Shown: piece after piece, positions 10,891 through 18,340 of the stretch
Position numbering within the stretch: position 1 is the stretch's first letter
Layout: every line of letters begins with the position of its first letter
Origin: Roseomonas sp.
GTDB taxonomy: Bacteria > Pseudomonadota > Alphaproteobacteria > Acetobacterales > Acetobacteraceae
Direction: 5' to 3'
NCBI GenBank assembly: GCA_020249145.1
Contig: JADCGF010000012.1
Span: 62,001-126,000, forward strand
DNA length: 64,000 nt
Translations under genes and position numbers: made by a program
The notes under the pieces: model-generated
Seen by the model: only the letters and a program-made list of their open reading frames with translations
Databases searched by the model: none
Told to the model about the DNA's origin: nothing

Positions 10891-11592
10891 TTACCCCTTC
10901 GCCCAAGCAATCGAAGCCCGCGCCAGCGCATCAATCGTATCCGCAACCGGAAACGGCAGCGCCGGGCCGGCAGCGATACCCAGAGGAATTTCCGTGCAGC
11001 CCAGCACCAAGGCCCGCGCACCACGCGCCATCAGCCTGCGCGCGACCTCGGCCAGCGGTTCATAGGATTCCAAAAGCTTATTAGCCTTCACCGCTGTGAT
11101 CGCTGGCGTGACGCGGCTTTGCATTTCCTCATCACTCGGCGTCAGGCATTCATAGCCAAGCCCATCCAACCTTTGCTGGTAAAGCCGCATGGCCAGCGTG
11201 CCCGCGGTGCCCATCACGCCAATGCACCCGCCGACAACACCCAGCCGACGCAATTCCACGCCCGCCGCATCCACGATATGCAGAATGGGTAGGCTGGTCG
11301 CCGCGCTCATGCCTTCATACCAGCCATGGGCGGTATTGCAGGGAATGGCGATGGCGCCACAGCCTGCGGCTTCCAACCCGCGAATGCCGCGCAGCAGCGC
11401 GGGCAAAGGGTCTTCTCCGCCGGCAACCCGCGCCGCAGTGCGGTCCGGCACGCGCGGGTCGGACCACAGGATAGTCGGGATATGGTCCTGATCACGCTCC
11501 GCCGGCGTCAGTAGCGTCAGGCGCTGCATGAAACATGCACTCGCCAGCGGCCCCATGCCGCCCAAAACGCCCAGGATTCGAGCATCCGCCAT
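10891..11592 (-). CDS. Aspartate/glutamate racemase family protein
   Basis: The 233-residue protein begins MADARILGVLGGMGPLAS and has both cysteines of the cofactor-independent two-base racemase mechanism: PCNTAHGWYE (first Cys) and LGCTEIPLG (second Cys). It probably interconverts L- and D-aspartate or a similar amino acid. ATG 11592 was chosen over an upstream in-frame start at 11640 because GAAGGGA lies just ahead and the family begins here. It stands alone between convergent and divergent neighbours. Confidence 0.87.
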   Translation of the reverse strand: MADARILGVLGGMGPLASACFMQRLTLLTPAERDQDHIPTILWSDPRVPDRTAARVAGGEDPLPALLRGIRGLEAAGCGAIAIPCNTAHGWYEGMSAATSLPILHIVDAAGVELRRLGVVGGCIGVMGTAGTLAMRLYQQRLDGLGYECLTPSDEEMQSRVTPAITAVKANKLLESYEPLAEVARRLMARGARALVLGCTEIPLGIAAGPALPFPVADTIDALARASIAWAKG

Positions 11593-11727
11593 CGCAAACC
11601 ATCCCTTCGCCGCGTTCCCATGGGGTGACGCGTAAGCCACACAGTTCTATGCCACGCCCATTGAGGACGGCACAGCGTTAGTGTGATTCCCGTTCACCTT
11701 CGTTCACGGGAAGCACACTAAGGCTTT

Positions 11728-11781
11728 GCTTGATCGTATTTTCCGGAGAGCCAAGTGATTCCTCTTGGCTTGAAAATACTC
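11728..11781 (+). repeat. Dispersed hairpin repeat, copy B
   Basis: Second copy of the family described at 2547. The outer stem GTATTTTC with GAAAATAC is perfect, and the inner arms GCCAAGTG and CTCTTGGC pair with one mismatch around ATTC. Compared with copy A, positions change on both sides of the stem so that pairing is kept. It sits in the gap upstream of the TauE/SafE gene and ends about 15 bases before the likely start codon. Confidence 0.75.
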
Positions 11782-11796
11782 TGGGCAGGACAAGAA

Positions 11797-12627
11797 ATGA
11801 GTTATCTGAATGATCCGCTCTGGCTCGGCGCGCTGGCCTTGGCCATGGCGGCGACGGGCCTGGTTTCCGGCACGCTGGCGGGCTTGCTTGGTGTGGGCGG
11901 AGGCATTGTGATTGTGCCGCTGCTGTTCAATGTTTTTCCGCTGTTTGGCATCCCTGAGGCGGTGCAGATGAAGGTGGCCGTTGCGACCTCACTCGCCACC
12001 ATTATCCCAACTTCCATCCAATCGGCGCGCAAGCATCGCGCAACGGGGGTGATGGATATGGCGCTGGTGCGTTCCATCTGGCCGAGCATGTTGGCGGGCG
12101 TGGTGGTTGGCACGCTGCTCGCGGTTTATGTGCGGGGCGAAGGGCAGATAGCGATTTTCGCGCTGGTCGCTTTGCTGGTCGCCTTCAACATGGGCTTCAC
12201 TGGGCTTGACTTCAAACTGACCGATCGCGTGCCGGAAGGCGCGCCGCGCGCGGCACTCGGCCTTGGCATTGGTTCGGTCAGCGCCATGATGGGGATCGGC
12301 GGGGGGACATTGGGCGTGCCTTTGCTGTCCCTGCTGGGCTACCCCATCCGCGCCGCGGTCGCGACCGCTTCGGCCTTTGGCGTGATTATCGCCATTCCAG
12401 CGACGATTGGCCTGATCTGGGGCGGGTGGAGCGATCCGCGCGTGCCGCCCTTCTCACTCGGCTATGTCAGCCTGATCGGCTTTGCGCTGATTGCGCCAGC
12501 TTCCATCATCGCCACCCCTTGGGGCGTGAAGCTGGCGCATAGCATCCCGCCCTTGCTGCTGAAGCGCGCCTTTGCGGTGTTTCTGGCGATCACGAGTGCG
12601 CGGATGTTTTGGTCAATCTTTACGTGA
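11797..12627 (+). CDS. TauE/SafE-family sulfite/anion permease
   Basis: A 276-residue inner-membrane protein with the two repeated halves of the TauE/SafE (DUF81) family, each containing a glycine-rich turn: GLLGVGGGIVIVPLLF in the first and MMGIGGGTLGVPLLS in the second. Members move sulfite, sulfoacetate or related anions, mostly outward. I chose ATG 11797 (MSYLNDPLW), which has AGGA 8 bases upstream; an earlier in-frame ATT at 11755 would add 14 residues, the first of them encoded by hairpin repeat copy B, so it is probably an artefact. The gene ends by overlapping the parE remnant. Confidence 0.87.
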   Translation: MSYLNDPLWLGALALAMAATGLVSGTLAGLLGVGGGIVIVPLLFNVFPLFGIPEAVQMKVAVATSLATIIPTSIQSARKHRATGVMDMALVRSIWPSMLAGVVVGTLLAVYVRGEGQIAIFALVALLVAFNMGFTGLDFKLTDRVPEGAPRAALGLGIGSVSAMMGIGGGTLGVPLLSLLGYPIRAAVATASAFGVIIAIPATIGLIWGGWSDPRVPPFSLGYVSLIGFALIAPASIIATPWGVKLAHSIPPLLLKRAFAVFLAITSARMFWSIFT

Positions 12628-12748
12628 GGCCGAAGGGGTCTGGCCCCAAAAGCCTGATCAGCATGCGGCGAATATGGTCCTGCCCGCCGAAGAATATCCC
12701 AAGCACCCGCACCACCTGCGCTTGATCATTAACATCACACCAATAATC
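12620..12748 (-). pseudogene. Detached 3' part of a split parE toxin gene
   Basis: On the minus strand this reads DYWCDVNDQAQVVRVLGIFF and continues GGQDHIRRMLIRLLG before a stop at 12620. That is the final beta-strand region and C-terminal tail of RelE/ParE toxins, which end in the pattern VRVLxIFFGGQDHxRxML. It has no start codon or ribosome-binding site. The missing front two thirds is the gene at 13450-13725. Both broken ends carry the same 7 bases, ATAATCG (12743-12749 and 13484-13490), so the two pieces were probably one gene before an insert of about 740 bases entered. Confidence 0.8.
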
Positions 12749-12757
12749 GGCGCCCCG

Positions 12758-13447
12758 TCAGTCCTGCGGCGCGGTCGATTTGGATTGGTCGCCACGTCGA
12801 ACGAGCGCCACCGCGCGTGCTTTGCCGGTCCGCCAGCTGCCAGCGATGGGTAGCAAGGCAGCGTCGGCGCGAAGGTGCGGCGTGAGGATAGCTTCAAGGT
12901 CGCGCTGTGCCGCGCTGACGGCGTCCGCGATGAGATCGAAATGTTCGGGGCCTCCCCAGATTACGCCATGCCATTTCTGACGCAGTTGCATGTTCTCCGG
13001 GGTTGGCGATGACTCATCACCGCTCGTGGTCGCCCCCATGTAGGCTGCTTGTGACACCTGTGTCCGCGCGTGGTACAATTTCTCGAATGCGTCATGCGCT
13101 GCCTCGCCAAAGTGATACTTGCAAAGAAGCTGAAGCCTACGCAGTTCAGCGAAGCGTTCGTTGCGCTTATCAAGCCGCCACAGGATGATTCTGTAGGTCT
13201 CGCCCGGTAGTTCTTTGTCCTCTGGCTCGCCGAGTTCCTTGCGCAACGCTCGGCGCTCGCCAGCGAAGCTCATCGGCGCGCGGATCCACGCCATCGCATT
13301 AGCCGCATTGTCAAAGACCAATAAGGCCTCCTCGGCGAGCTCGGTGCGGCGCTTACCGATTAACTGAATACGCCAGCCTGCTAGGCCGATAAAGAGCGTC
13401 ACCAATGCACCTGCGAAGGGCACCAGCGCATTAATCCAAGTCGGCAT
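12758..13447 (-). CDS. Unrecognised membrane-anchored protein carried in the parE insert
   Basis: This gene fills nearly all of the roughly 740-base insert that splits parE. I do not recognise its family. The protein has one N-terminal membrane helix (about residues 5-25, ALVPFAGALVTLFIGLAG), a basic patch, then a long soluble, mostly helical, charged domain of about 200 residues with DKRNERFAELRRLQLL and a C-terminal basic end. Start is ATG 13447 (MPTWINALV) or a GTG at 13453 that overlaps the truncated parE stop. Base composition is less GC-rich than neighbours. A role in the toxin-antitoxin locus is not supported; it may be passenger DNA. Confidence 0.6.
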   Translation of the reverse strand: MPTWINALVPFAGALVTLFIGLAGWRIQLIGKRRTELAEEALLVFDNAANAMAWIRAPMSFAGERRALRKELGEPEDKELPGETYRIILWRLDKRNERFAELRRLQLLCKYHFGEAAHDAFEKLYHARTQVSQAAYMGATTSGDESSPTPENMQLRQKWHGVIWGGPEHFDLIADAVSAAQRDLEAILTPHLRADAALLPIAGSWRTGKARAVALVRRGDQSKSTAPQD

Positions 13448-13449
13448 GT

Positions 13450-13725
13450 TCACTCCGATTCGGTTGGATGATTTCTAGCACGCATAATCGCGCGGTCCAT
13501 GACCAGGAAGTGAAGGCCGGGCAGGATATCCCGACGCGCTATGCCACGCTCGGGGAATGGCGCCAGATGCTCGGCCTGGGCGCGGACATGCCTGTTACGC
13601 TCTGCCGCATGCTCCAAGGCATGATCGGTGCTTTCAGCGAAGCCCACGTAGCTTTTGACCAAATGATCGAAAATAAGTTCAAGATCACGCTCAGCAGCTT
13701 CGGCGAATTCAATCCTGTGCGACAT
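13450..13725 (-). pseudogene. RelE/ParE-family toxin, truncated by insertion
   Basis: Residues 1-80 match the front of a ParE toxin of the EFAEAAERDLELIFDHLVKS type, through RRDILPGLHFLVMDRAI. Then the reading frame leaves the family (MRARNHPTESE, stop), so the last beta strand and the GGQDHxRRML tail are missing; they survive at 12620-12748. ParE toxins inhibit gyrase, and the lost part includes conserved C-terminal structure, so a 91-residue product is probably inactive. ATG 13725 lies within the end of the antitoxin gene (17-base overlap), the usual coupling of these pairs. Confidence 0.8.
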
Positions 13726-13915
13726 ACGCTTCGCGCTTGCGGGCCAGCATCGCCGCGATGCGCTCATCCATCGTACTGGGCGAGATGAATTTGCCAGCCC
13801 GCCGATGCTTCAGCAATTCCGCGAGCGCCGCGCGCTCCAACGCCTCAAATTCCATTTGCTGACACCGCAATTTGACCCCCTTCTGCAACATCGTTCTCAC
13901 GCGCGGGATGCTCAC
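13709..13915 (-). CDS. Putative antitoxin partner of the split parE
   Basis: A 68-residue product from GTG 13915, with GGGAGGGTGAAG just upstream, that overlaps the toxin start by 17 bases. The order antitoxin then toxin and the overlap identify its role. The C-terminal half (AALAELLKHRRAGKFISPST, then MDERIAAMLARKR) is charged and helical, as expected for the toxin-binding part. I cannot see a ribbon-helix-helix domain in the first 30 residues, so the gene may be N-terminally shortened or the family divergent. It starts 3 bases after the serB stop, and its ribosome-binding site lies inside serB. Confidence 0.6.
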   Translation of the reverse strand: MSIPRVRTMLQKGVKLRCQQMEFEALERAALAELLKHRRAGKFISPSTMDERIAAMLARKREAYVAQD

Positions 13916-13918
13916 CCT

Positions 13919-14815
13919 TCACCCTCCCCGCCGAAACGCCTCCACCCGATACCCCTGCGCAAACAGCAGGGCGCGCAAATCCGCATGATCCACCCGCGCG
14001 CGCGCTGCTGCCGCCACCACGGGCTTGGCCTTGAAGGCAACGCCAAGCCCCGCGGCGCCCAGCATATCAAGGTCATTCGCGCCATCACCCACGGCGAGCG
14101 TCTCGGCCAAATCAATCCCTTCTTCCGCTGCCAGGCGCTTCAGCGTAACCAGCTTGGCATTGCGGCCCAGGATGGGGTCTCCCACCTGGCCGGTGAGCCT
14201 ACCTGCTTCATGCAGCAGGGTATTGGAATGATGTTCATGAAAGCCGAGCTTTTCCGCCACGCGCCCGGTAAAGAAGGTGAAGCCGCCGGATACCAGGGCG
14301 CAGCGGGCCCCATGGGCGCGCATGGTCGCGACCAATTCCGCCGCACCCGGCATCAATTCCGTCGTCGCCCAGGTGCGTTCCAGCGCTTCCAGCGCCAGGC
14401 CTTTCAGCATGCCGACGCGTTCGCGCAGTGCCCCTTCGAAATCCAATTCGCCATTCATGGCGCGGCGCGTGATGGCCGAGATTTCTTCCTTGAGCCCCGC
14501 CTCCCCGGCCAATTCATCCAAGGTCTCGCTGGTGACCATGGTGCTATCCATATCGGCGATCAGCAGGCGCTTGCGCCGCCCCGCCACATCCTGCGCGATG
14601 GCATCCACCGGCTGGCCCGCCAAGGCATCCCGCACCGCCCTATCCGCGACATCCAGCGGCAGGCCGCCAAAGGGCAGATCAGCGGCTTCGGCTTCAGAAA
14701 GAGGCTGCGCCGCGCCAGCCTCCCCACCCGCCGCGCGAAGCGCCGCAGCAGCCTTGGCCAAATGATCGGGGGAAAGCGCGCCGCGCGGGGCGATCAGGGT
14801 CAAAACCTTTTCCAT
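13919..14815 (-). CDS. serB: Phosphoserine phosphatase SerB
   Basis: A 298-residue HAD-superfamily enzyme that dephosphorylates O-phosphoserine in the last step of serine synthesis. The DxDxT motif is IADMDSTMVTSETLDELAG (nucleophile Asp, then acid Asp), the SGGFTFF segment is motif II, and the GDGANDLDML segment holds the metal-binding aspartates. The first 85 residues resemble the ACT-like N-domain of SerB. ATG 14815 is the family-like start (MEKVLTLIAP); an upstream in-frame ATT at 14971 runs through the miaA repeats and is spurious. It diverges from miaA with only a 20-base gap. Confidence 0.93.
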   Translation of the reverse strand: MEKVLTLIAPRGALSPDHLAKAAAALRAAGGEAGAAQPLSEAEAADLPFGGLPLDVADRAVRDALAGQPVDAIAQDVAGRRKRLLIADMDSTMVTSETLDELAGEAGLKEEISAITRRAMNGELDFEGALRERVGMLKGLALEALERTWATTELMPGAAELVATMRAHGARCALVSGGFTFFTGRVAEKLGFHEHHSNTLLHEAGRLTGQVGDPILGRNAKLVTLKRLAAEEGIDLAETLAVGDGANDLDMLGAAGLGVAFKAKPVVAAAARARVDHADLRALLFAQGYRVEAFRRGG

Positions 14816-14835
14816 ATCCGGCCTATGCCCGCGCC

Positions 14836-15918
14836 ATGAACAAGGATCAACCTCAAGCGTCCGATCTGCGGAGGTCGAATGACCGGAGCAGTGAATCGGC
14901 CGCTTCAAACCAAGCCCCCGATCTGCGGAGGTCGAATGACCGGAGCAGTGAATCGGCCGCTCCAAAGCCAAAGGCTCTATTCGTTGTCGGACCGACGGCC
15001 TCAGGCAAATCCGCGCTCGCGTTGGAAATTGCGGAGCGTCTCGGCGGCGCCGTCATCAACGCCGATAGCATGCAGCTTTATCGGGAACTCCGCATCATCA
15101 CCGCGCGCCCCAGCGCGGCGGATGAATCCCGCGCGCCGCATTTGCTTTACGGCATCCACCCGGCGGCTGAGGGCGCCTCGGTCGCCTGGTGGCGCGATGC
15201 CGCCCTTAAGGCCATGGAGGAAGTCCGCGCGGCAGGGCGGCTGCCCATCATCTGCGGCGGCACCGGCATGTATTGCGCGGCGCTCACCCAGGGCCTGGCC
15301 GCCATCCCGCCTATCCCCGCGCCAGCCCGCGAAGAAGCCCGGCGCCTTTTGGCCGAGGAAGGCCCGGCGGCGCTCCATGCCCGGCTGGCGGCGGTTGACC
15401 CTGTGTCCGCCGCGCGGCTCCGCCCCAGTGACAGTCAGCGCATCGCCCGCGCCTATGAGGTCTGGCGCGGCACGGGCCGGGGCATCGCCACCTGGCAAGC
15501 GGAAGCCAGCGCCGCCCCCGCGCCCTGGCGCTTTGCCGCCATCCTGCTCGATCCGCCGCGCGATAGGCTGCGCGCGGCCATCGCCAAGCGCTGGGCGGCC
15601 ATGATGGCGGAAGGCGCGGTCGAAGAAGTGCGGGCGCTGCTGGCCCAAGGGCTTGACCCCGCCTTGCCCGCCATGCGCGCCCATGGCGTGCCGGAACTCT
15701 CCGCCATGCTGGCCGGGCGGATAACGGCTGAGGAGGCTTCAGCGCGCGCCATCCTGGCGACCGGGCAATACACCAAGCGGCAGGCGACCTGGTTGCGCCA
15801 TCACGAATTGGCCTTGCCCGAGCGAACCTATATCATAAATGCGCGATTTGAAGGTTTCGCGCAATTTTCGGAAAGTGAATCGGCCAATTTTTTCGCATTT
15901 CTTGATTTTATCCGTTGA
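14836..15918 (+). CDS. miaA: tRNA dimethylallyltransferase MiaA, with N-terminal tandem insert
   Basis: The 360-residue enzyme transfers a dimethylallyl group to A37 of tRNAs reading UNN codons. It has the P-loop GPTASGKSALA, the NADSMQLYRELRI segment, GGTGMYCAAL, and late MRAHGVPELSAML with TGQYTKRQATWLRHH, all typical. Before the P-loop there are about 47 unusual residues: DLRRSNDRSSESAA occurs twice, encoded by a 44-base direct repeat (14861 and 14918). Without them the start would read MNKDQPQAS then PKPKALFVVGP, normal for MiaA. ATG 14836 is the only in-frame start available and lacks an obvious ribosome-binding site. Confidence 0.92.
   Translation: MNKDQPQASDLRRSNDRSSESAASNQAPDLRRSNDRSSESAAPKPKALFVVGPTASGKSALALEIAERLGGAVINADSMQLYRELRIITARPSAADESRAPHLLYGIHPAAEGASVAWWRDAALKAMEEVRAAGRLPIICGGTGMYCAALTQGLAAIPPIPAPAREEARRLLAEEGPAALHARLAAVDPVSAARLRPSDSQRIARAYEVWRGTGRGIATWQAEASAAPAPWRFAAILLDPPRDRLRAAIAKRWAAMMAEGAVEEVRALLAQGLDPALPAMRAHGVPELSAMLAGRITAEEASARAILATGQYTKRQATWLRHHELALPERTYIINARFEGFAQFSESESANFFAFLDFIR
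14861..14961 (+). repeat. 44-base tandem direct repeat, 57-base period, in frame
   Basis: Two identical 44-base units at 14861-14904 and 14918-14961 (start CCGATCTGCGGAGGTCGAAT, end GGCCGCT), each flanked by CAAGC before and CAAA after. The period of 57 bases is 19 codons, so miaA stays in frame. Each unit holds an internal hairpin, GGTC-GAAT-GACC. The units lie in the narrow region between divergent serB and miaA. Other copies would be expected elsewhere in the genome if it is a dispersed element; none is seen in this window. Confidence 0.85.
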
Positions 15919-15943
15919 CGCTCCCTGGCCCAGGGTCTAACAG
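15915..15943 (+). promoter_or_regulatory. Candidate promoter for ilvBN
   Basis: TTGACG (15915-15920), a 17-base spacer, then TAACAG (15938-15943). It starts within the miaA stop codon region and lies just ahead of a terminator-like hairpin. The -10 box is weak; the call rests on spacing and position. Confidence 0.4.
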
Positions 15944-15953
15944 CCCCTCCTCT

Positions 15954-15985
15954 CCGGCCCCGAACCTTTGGGGCCGGTGTCTTTT
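15954..15985 (+). terminator. Terminator or attenuator between miaA and ilvB
   Basis: A perfect 8-base inverted repeat (CCGGCCCC with GGGGCCGG, 8-base loop) followed by TGTCTTTT. It can end miaA transcription. Because a candidate promoter lies upstream, it could also act as an attenuator for ilvBN. I see no clear branched-chain-rich leader peptide in the short interval. Confidence 0.65.
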
Positions 15986-16002
15986 CACGAAGGGAGTCAC
16001 CC

Positions 16003-17802
16003 ATGTCTGCCGCTACCCAAGCCCCGCCCGCCTCTGACGCCCTGACCCTGTCCGGGGCCGAGGTGGTATTGCGCGCGCTCAAGGATAACGGCGTTGAGGT
16101 GATTTTCGGCTACCCCGGCGGCGCGGTGCTGCCGATTTATGACGCGATTTTCCAGCAAAACGCCATTCGCCACATTCTGGTGCGCCATGAACAGGCGGCG
16201 GTCCATGCCGCGGAGGGCTATGCGCGTTCCACCGGGAAGGTGGGCGTGGTGCTGGTGACCTCTGGCCCCGGCGCGACCAATGCGGTGACGGGGCTGGTGG
16301 ATGCGCTGATGGATTCCATCCCGGTCATTTGCCTCACGGGGCAGGTGCCGACGCATCTGATCGGCAATGATGCCTTCCAGGAAGCCGATACCACCGGCAT
16401 CACCCGCCCGGCGACCAAACATAATTATCTGGTCAAGAAATCCGAAGACCTCGCCCGCGTGATGCATGAGGCATTCTACGTCGCAAAGTCAGGTCGCCCC
16501 GGCCCAGTGGTGATTGATCTGCCCAAGGATATCCTTATCAACAAGGCGCCGTATCGGGACGCAACCACGCAAAGCCATCGTTCCTATCGCCCGCGCACGG
16601 AACCCGATGCCAAGGCCATCCGCGATGCAGTGCGGCTCTTGAAGCGCGCGCATCGCCCGATTGTCTATGCCGGCGGCGGCGTGATCAATGCGGGGCCGGA
16701 AGCATCACGCTTGCTCCGCGAATTTGTGCGCATGACTGGCATGCCCTGCACCAATACGCTGATGGGGCTTGGCGCCTATCCGGCGGAAGACCCGCAATTC
16801 CTGGGTATGCTCGGGATGCACGGTACTTATGAAGCAAACCTCGCCATGCATGGCTGCGATGTCATGTTCAATATCGGCGCGCGGTTCGATGACCGTGTGA
16901 CGGGCCGGCTCAATGCCTTCTCACCGAAGTCAAAAAAGATCCACGCCGATATTGATCCGTCATCCATCAACAAGAATGTCGCGGTGGATGTGCCGATTGT
17001 GGGCGATGCGCGCGCCGTGCTGGCCGCCATGATTGAAGCCTGGAAGGCCGATGAAGCGCCGCAGGATAAGCCCGCCATTGCCGCCTGGTGGCGCCAGATT
17101 GATGAATGGCGTGGCAAGAAATGCTTGGCATATCGCCAGGAAGGCAAGATCATCAAGCCGCAACATGCGGTGCAGCGGCTTTATGACATCACCCGCGAAT
17201 TGGGGCGTGAGACCTTCATCACCACTGAAGTCGGTCAGCACCAGATGTGGGCCGCGCAGTATTTCGGCTTTGACAAGCCCAATCGCTGGATGACCTCGGG
17301 CGGGCTCGGCACCATGGGCTATGGGCTGCCGGCGGCGATGGGTGTGCAGATCGCGCATCCGGATGCGCTGGTGATTGATATCGCCGGTGAGGCTTCGATC
17401 CTGATGAATATTCAGGAAATGGGGACGCTCGCGCAATATCGGCTGCCGGTGAAGGTATTCATTCTGAACAATGAATATATGGGCATGGTGCGGCAATGGC
17501 AGGAATTGCTGCATGGTGGGCGCTATTCGGAAAGCTATTCGGCATCGCTACCCGATTTTGTGAAGCTTGCCGAAAGCTTCCACGCCGTTGGCATGCGCGC
17601 TGAGGGCATTGATGATCTTGATCGCGTGATCCGTGAAATGATCGCGATAGACAAGCCCGTGATCGCCGATATTTGTGTGGCGAAGGATGAAAACTGCTTC
17701 CCCATGATCCCATCGGGTGCCGCGCATAATGAAATGATCCTTGGCCCGGGCCAGGAAGGTGGCGTCGCCGGCGTTACCGATGAAGGCAAGGTTCTGGTCT
17801 GA
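16003..17802 (+). CDS. ilvB: Acetolactate synthase large (catalytic) subunit IlvB
   Basis: The 599-residue thiamine-diphosphate enzyme makes 2-acetolactate or 2-aceto-2-hydroxybutyrate, the first common step to valine, leucine and isoleucine. It has the N-terminal GYPGGAVLPIYDA segment, the catalytic glutamate in VRHEQAAVHAAEGYAR, FAD-domain GARFDDRVTGRL, and the ThDP-binding region ending in NNEYMGMVRQWQ. In that region the sequence is GEASILMN, where many homologues have GDG or GDA. ATG 16003 has AAGGGAG upstream. The regulatory subunit follows 11 bases later. Confidence 0.97.
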   Translation: MSAATQAPPASDALTLSGAEVVLRALKDNGVEVIFGYPGGAVLPIYDAIFQQNAIRHILVRHEQAAVHAAEGYARSTGKVGVVLVTSGPGATNAVTGLVDALMDSIPVICLTGQVPTHLIGNDAFQEADTTGITRPATKHNYLVKKSEDLARVMHEAFYVAKSGRPGPVVIDLPKDILINKAPYRDATTQSHRSYRPRTEPDAKAIRDAVRLLKRAHRPIVYAGGGVINAGPEASRLLREFVRMTGMPCTNTLMGLGAYPAEDPQFLGMLGMHGTYEANLAMHGCDVMFNIGARFDDRVTGRLNAFSPKSKKIHADIDPSSINKNVAVDVPIVGDARAVLAAMIEAWKADEAPQDKPAIAAWWRQIDEWRGKKCLAYRQEGKIIKPQHAVQRLYDITRELGRETFITTEVGQHQMWAAQYFGFDKPNRWMTSGGLGTMGYGLPAAMGVQIAHPDALVIDIAGEASILMNIQEMGTLAQYRLPVKVFILNNEYMGMVRQWQELLHGGRYSESYSASLPDFVKLAESFHAVGMRAEGIDDLDRVIREMIAIDKPVIADICVAKDENCFPMIPSGAAHNEMILGPGQEGGVAGVTDEGKVLV

Positions 17803-17813
17803 GGAAGCGGGCA

Positions 17814-18335
17814 ATGTCTGATCTGAAAGGCGGCCAACGCGCCGCGACCATTGCCGTGCTGGTCGAAAACGAAGCGGGCGTGCTGGCGCGCGTGATTGGC
17901 CTGTTTTCCGGGCGCGGCTATAATATTGATAGCCTGACGGTGGCACCGGTGGATGAAACCGGGCGGATTTCGCGCATCACCGTGGTCACCAGCGGCACGG
18001 ATATGGTGATTGAACAGATCAAGGCGCAGTTGGACCGTCTGGTGCCGGTGCATAAGGTCTCTGACCTCACCATCGAAGGCCCGCATCTGACGCGCGAATT
18101 GGCGCTGATCAAGGTTGTTGGCCGCGGCGAGAACCGTATGGAAGTGCTGCGGCTTGCCGATGCCTTTCGTGCGCGCGTGGTGGATGCCACCACGGAAAGC
18201 TTCGTGCTTGAAATGACCGGCAATGGCGACAAGATTGATGCCTTTGTCGCCCTCATGCGCCCGATTGGCCTGGCCGAAGTATCCCGCACCGGTGCCGTTG
18301 CCATTGCGCGCGGGCCGAAGGGGATCATGGAATAG
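17814..18335 (+). CDS. ilvN: Acetolactate synthase small (regulatory) subunit IlvN/IlvH
   Basis: The 173-residue protein has an N-terminal ACT domain (ATIAVLVENEAGVLARVIGL, then FSGRGYNIDSLTV) and the C-terminal half with ELALIKVVG typical of IlvH-type subunits. It binds the large subunit and mediates valine feedback inhibition. It follows ilvB in one operon, with a GAGGAAG ribosome-binding site. Length is normal for the family. Confidence 0.96.
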   Translation: MSDLKGGQRAATIAVLVENEAGVLARVIGLFSGRGYNIDSLTVAPVDETGRISRITVVTSGTDMVIEQIKAQLDRLVPVHKVSDLTIEGPHLTRELALIKVVGRGENRMEVLRLADAFRARVVDATTESFVLEMTGNGDKIDAFVALMRPIGLAEVSRTGAVAIARGPKGIME

Positions 18336-18340
18336 CCCAA

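Noticed and set aside
14816..14971. N-terminal extension of SerB with a repeated RPIHCSGHSTSADR segment
   Set aside because: It is the miaA tandem repeat read backwards; SerB homologues start at the downstream ATG 14815.
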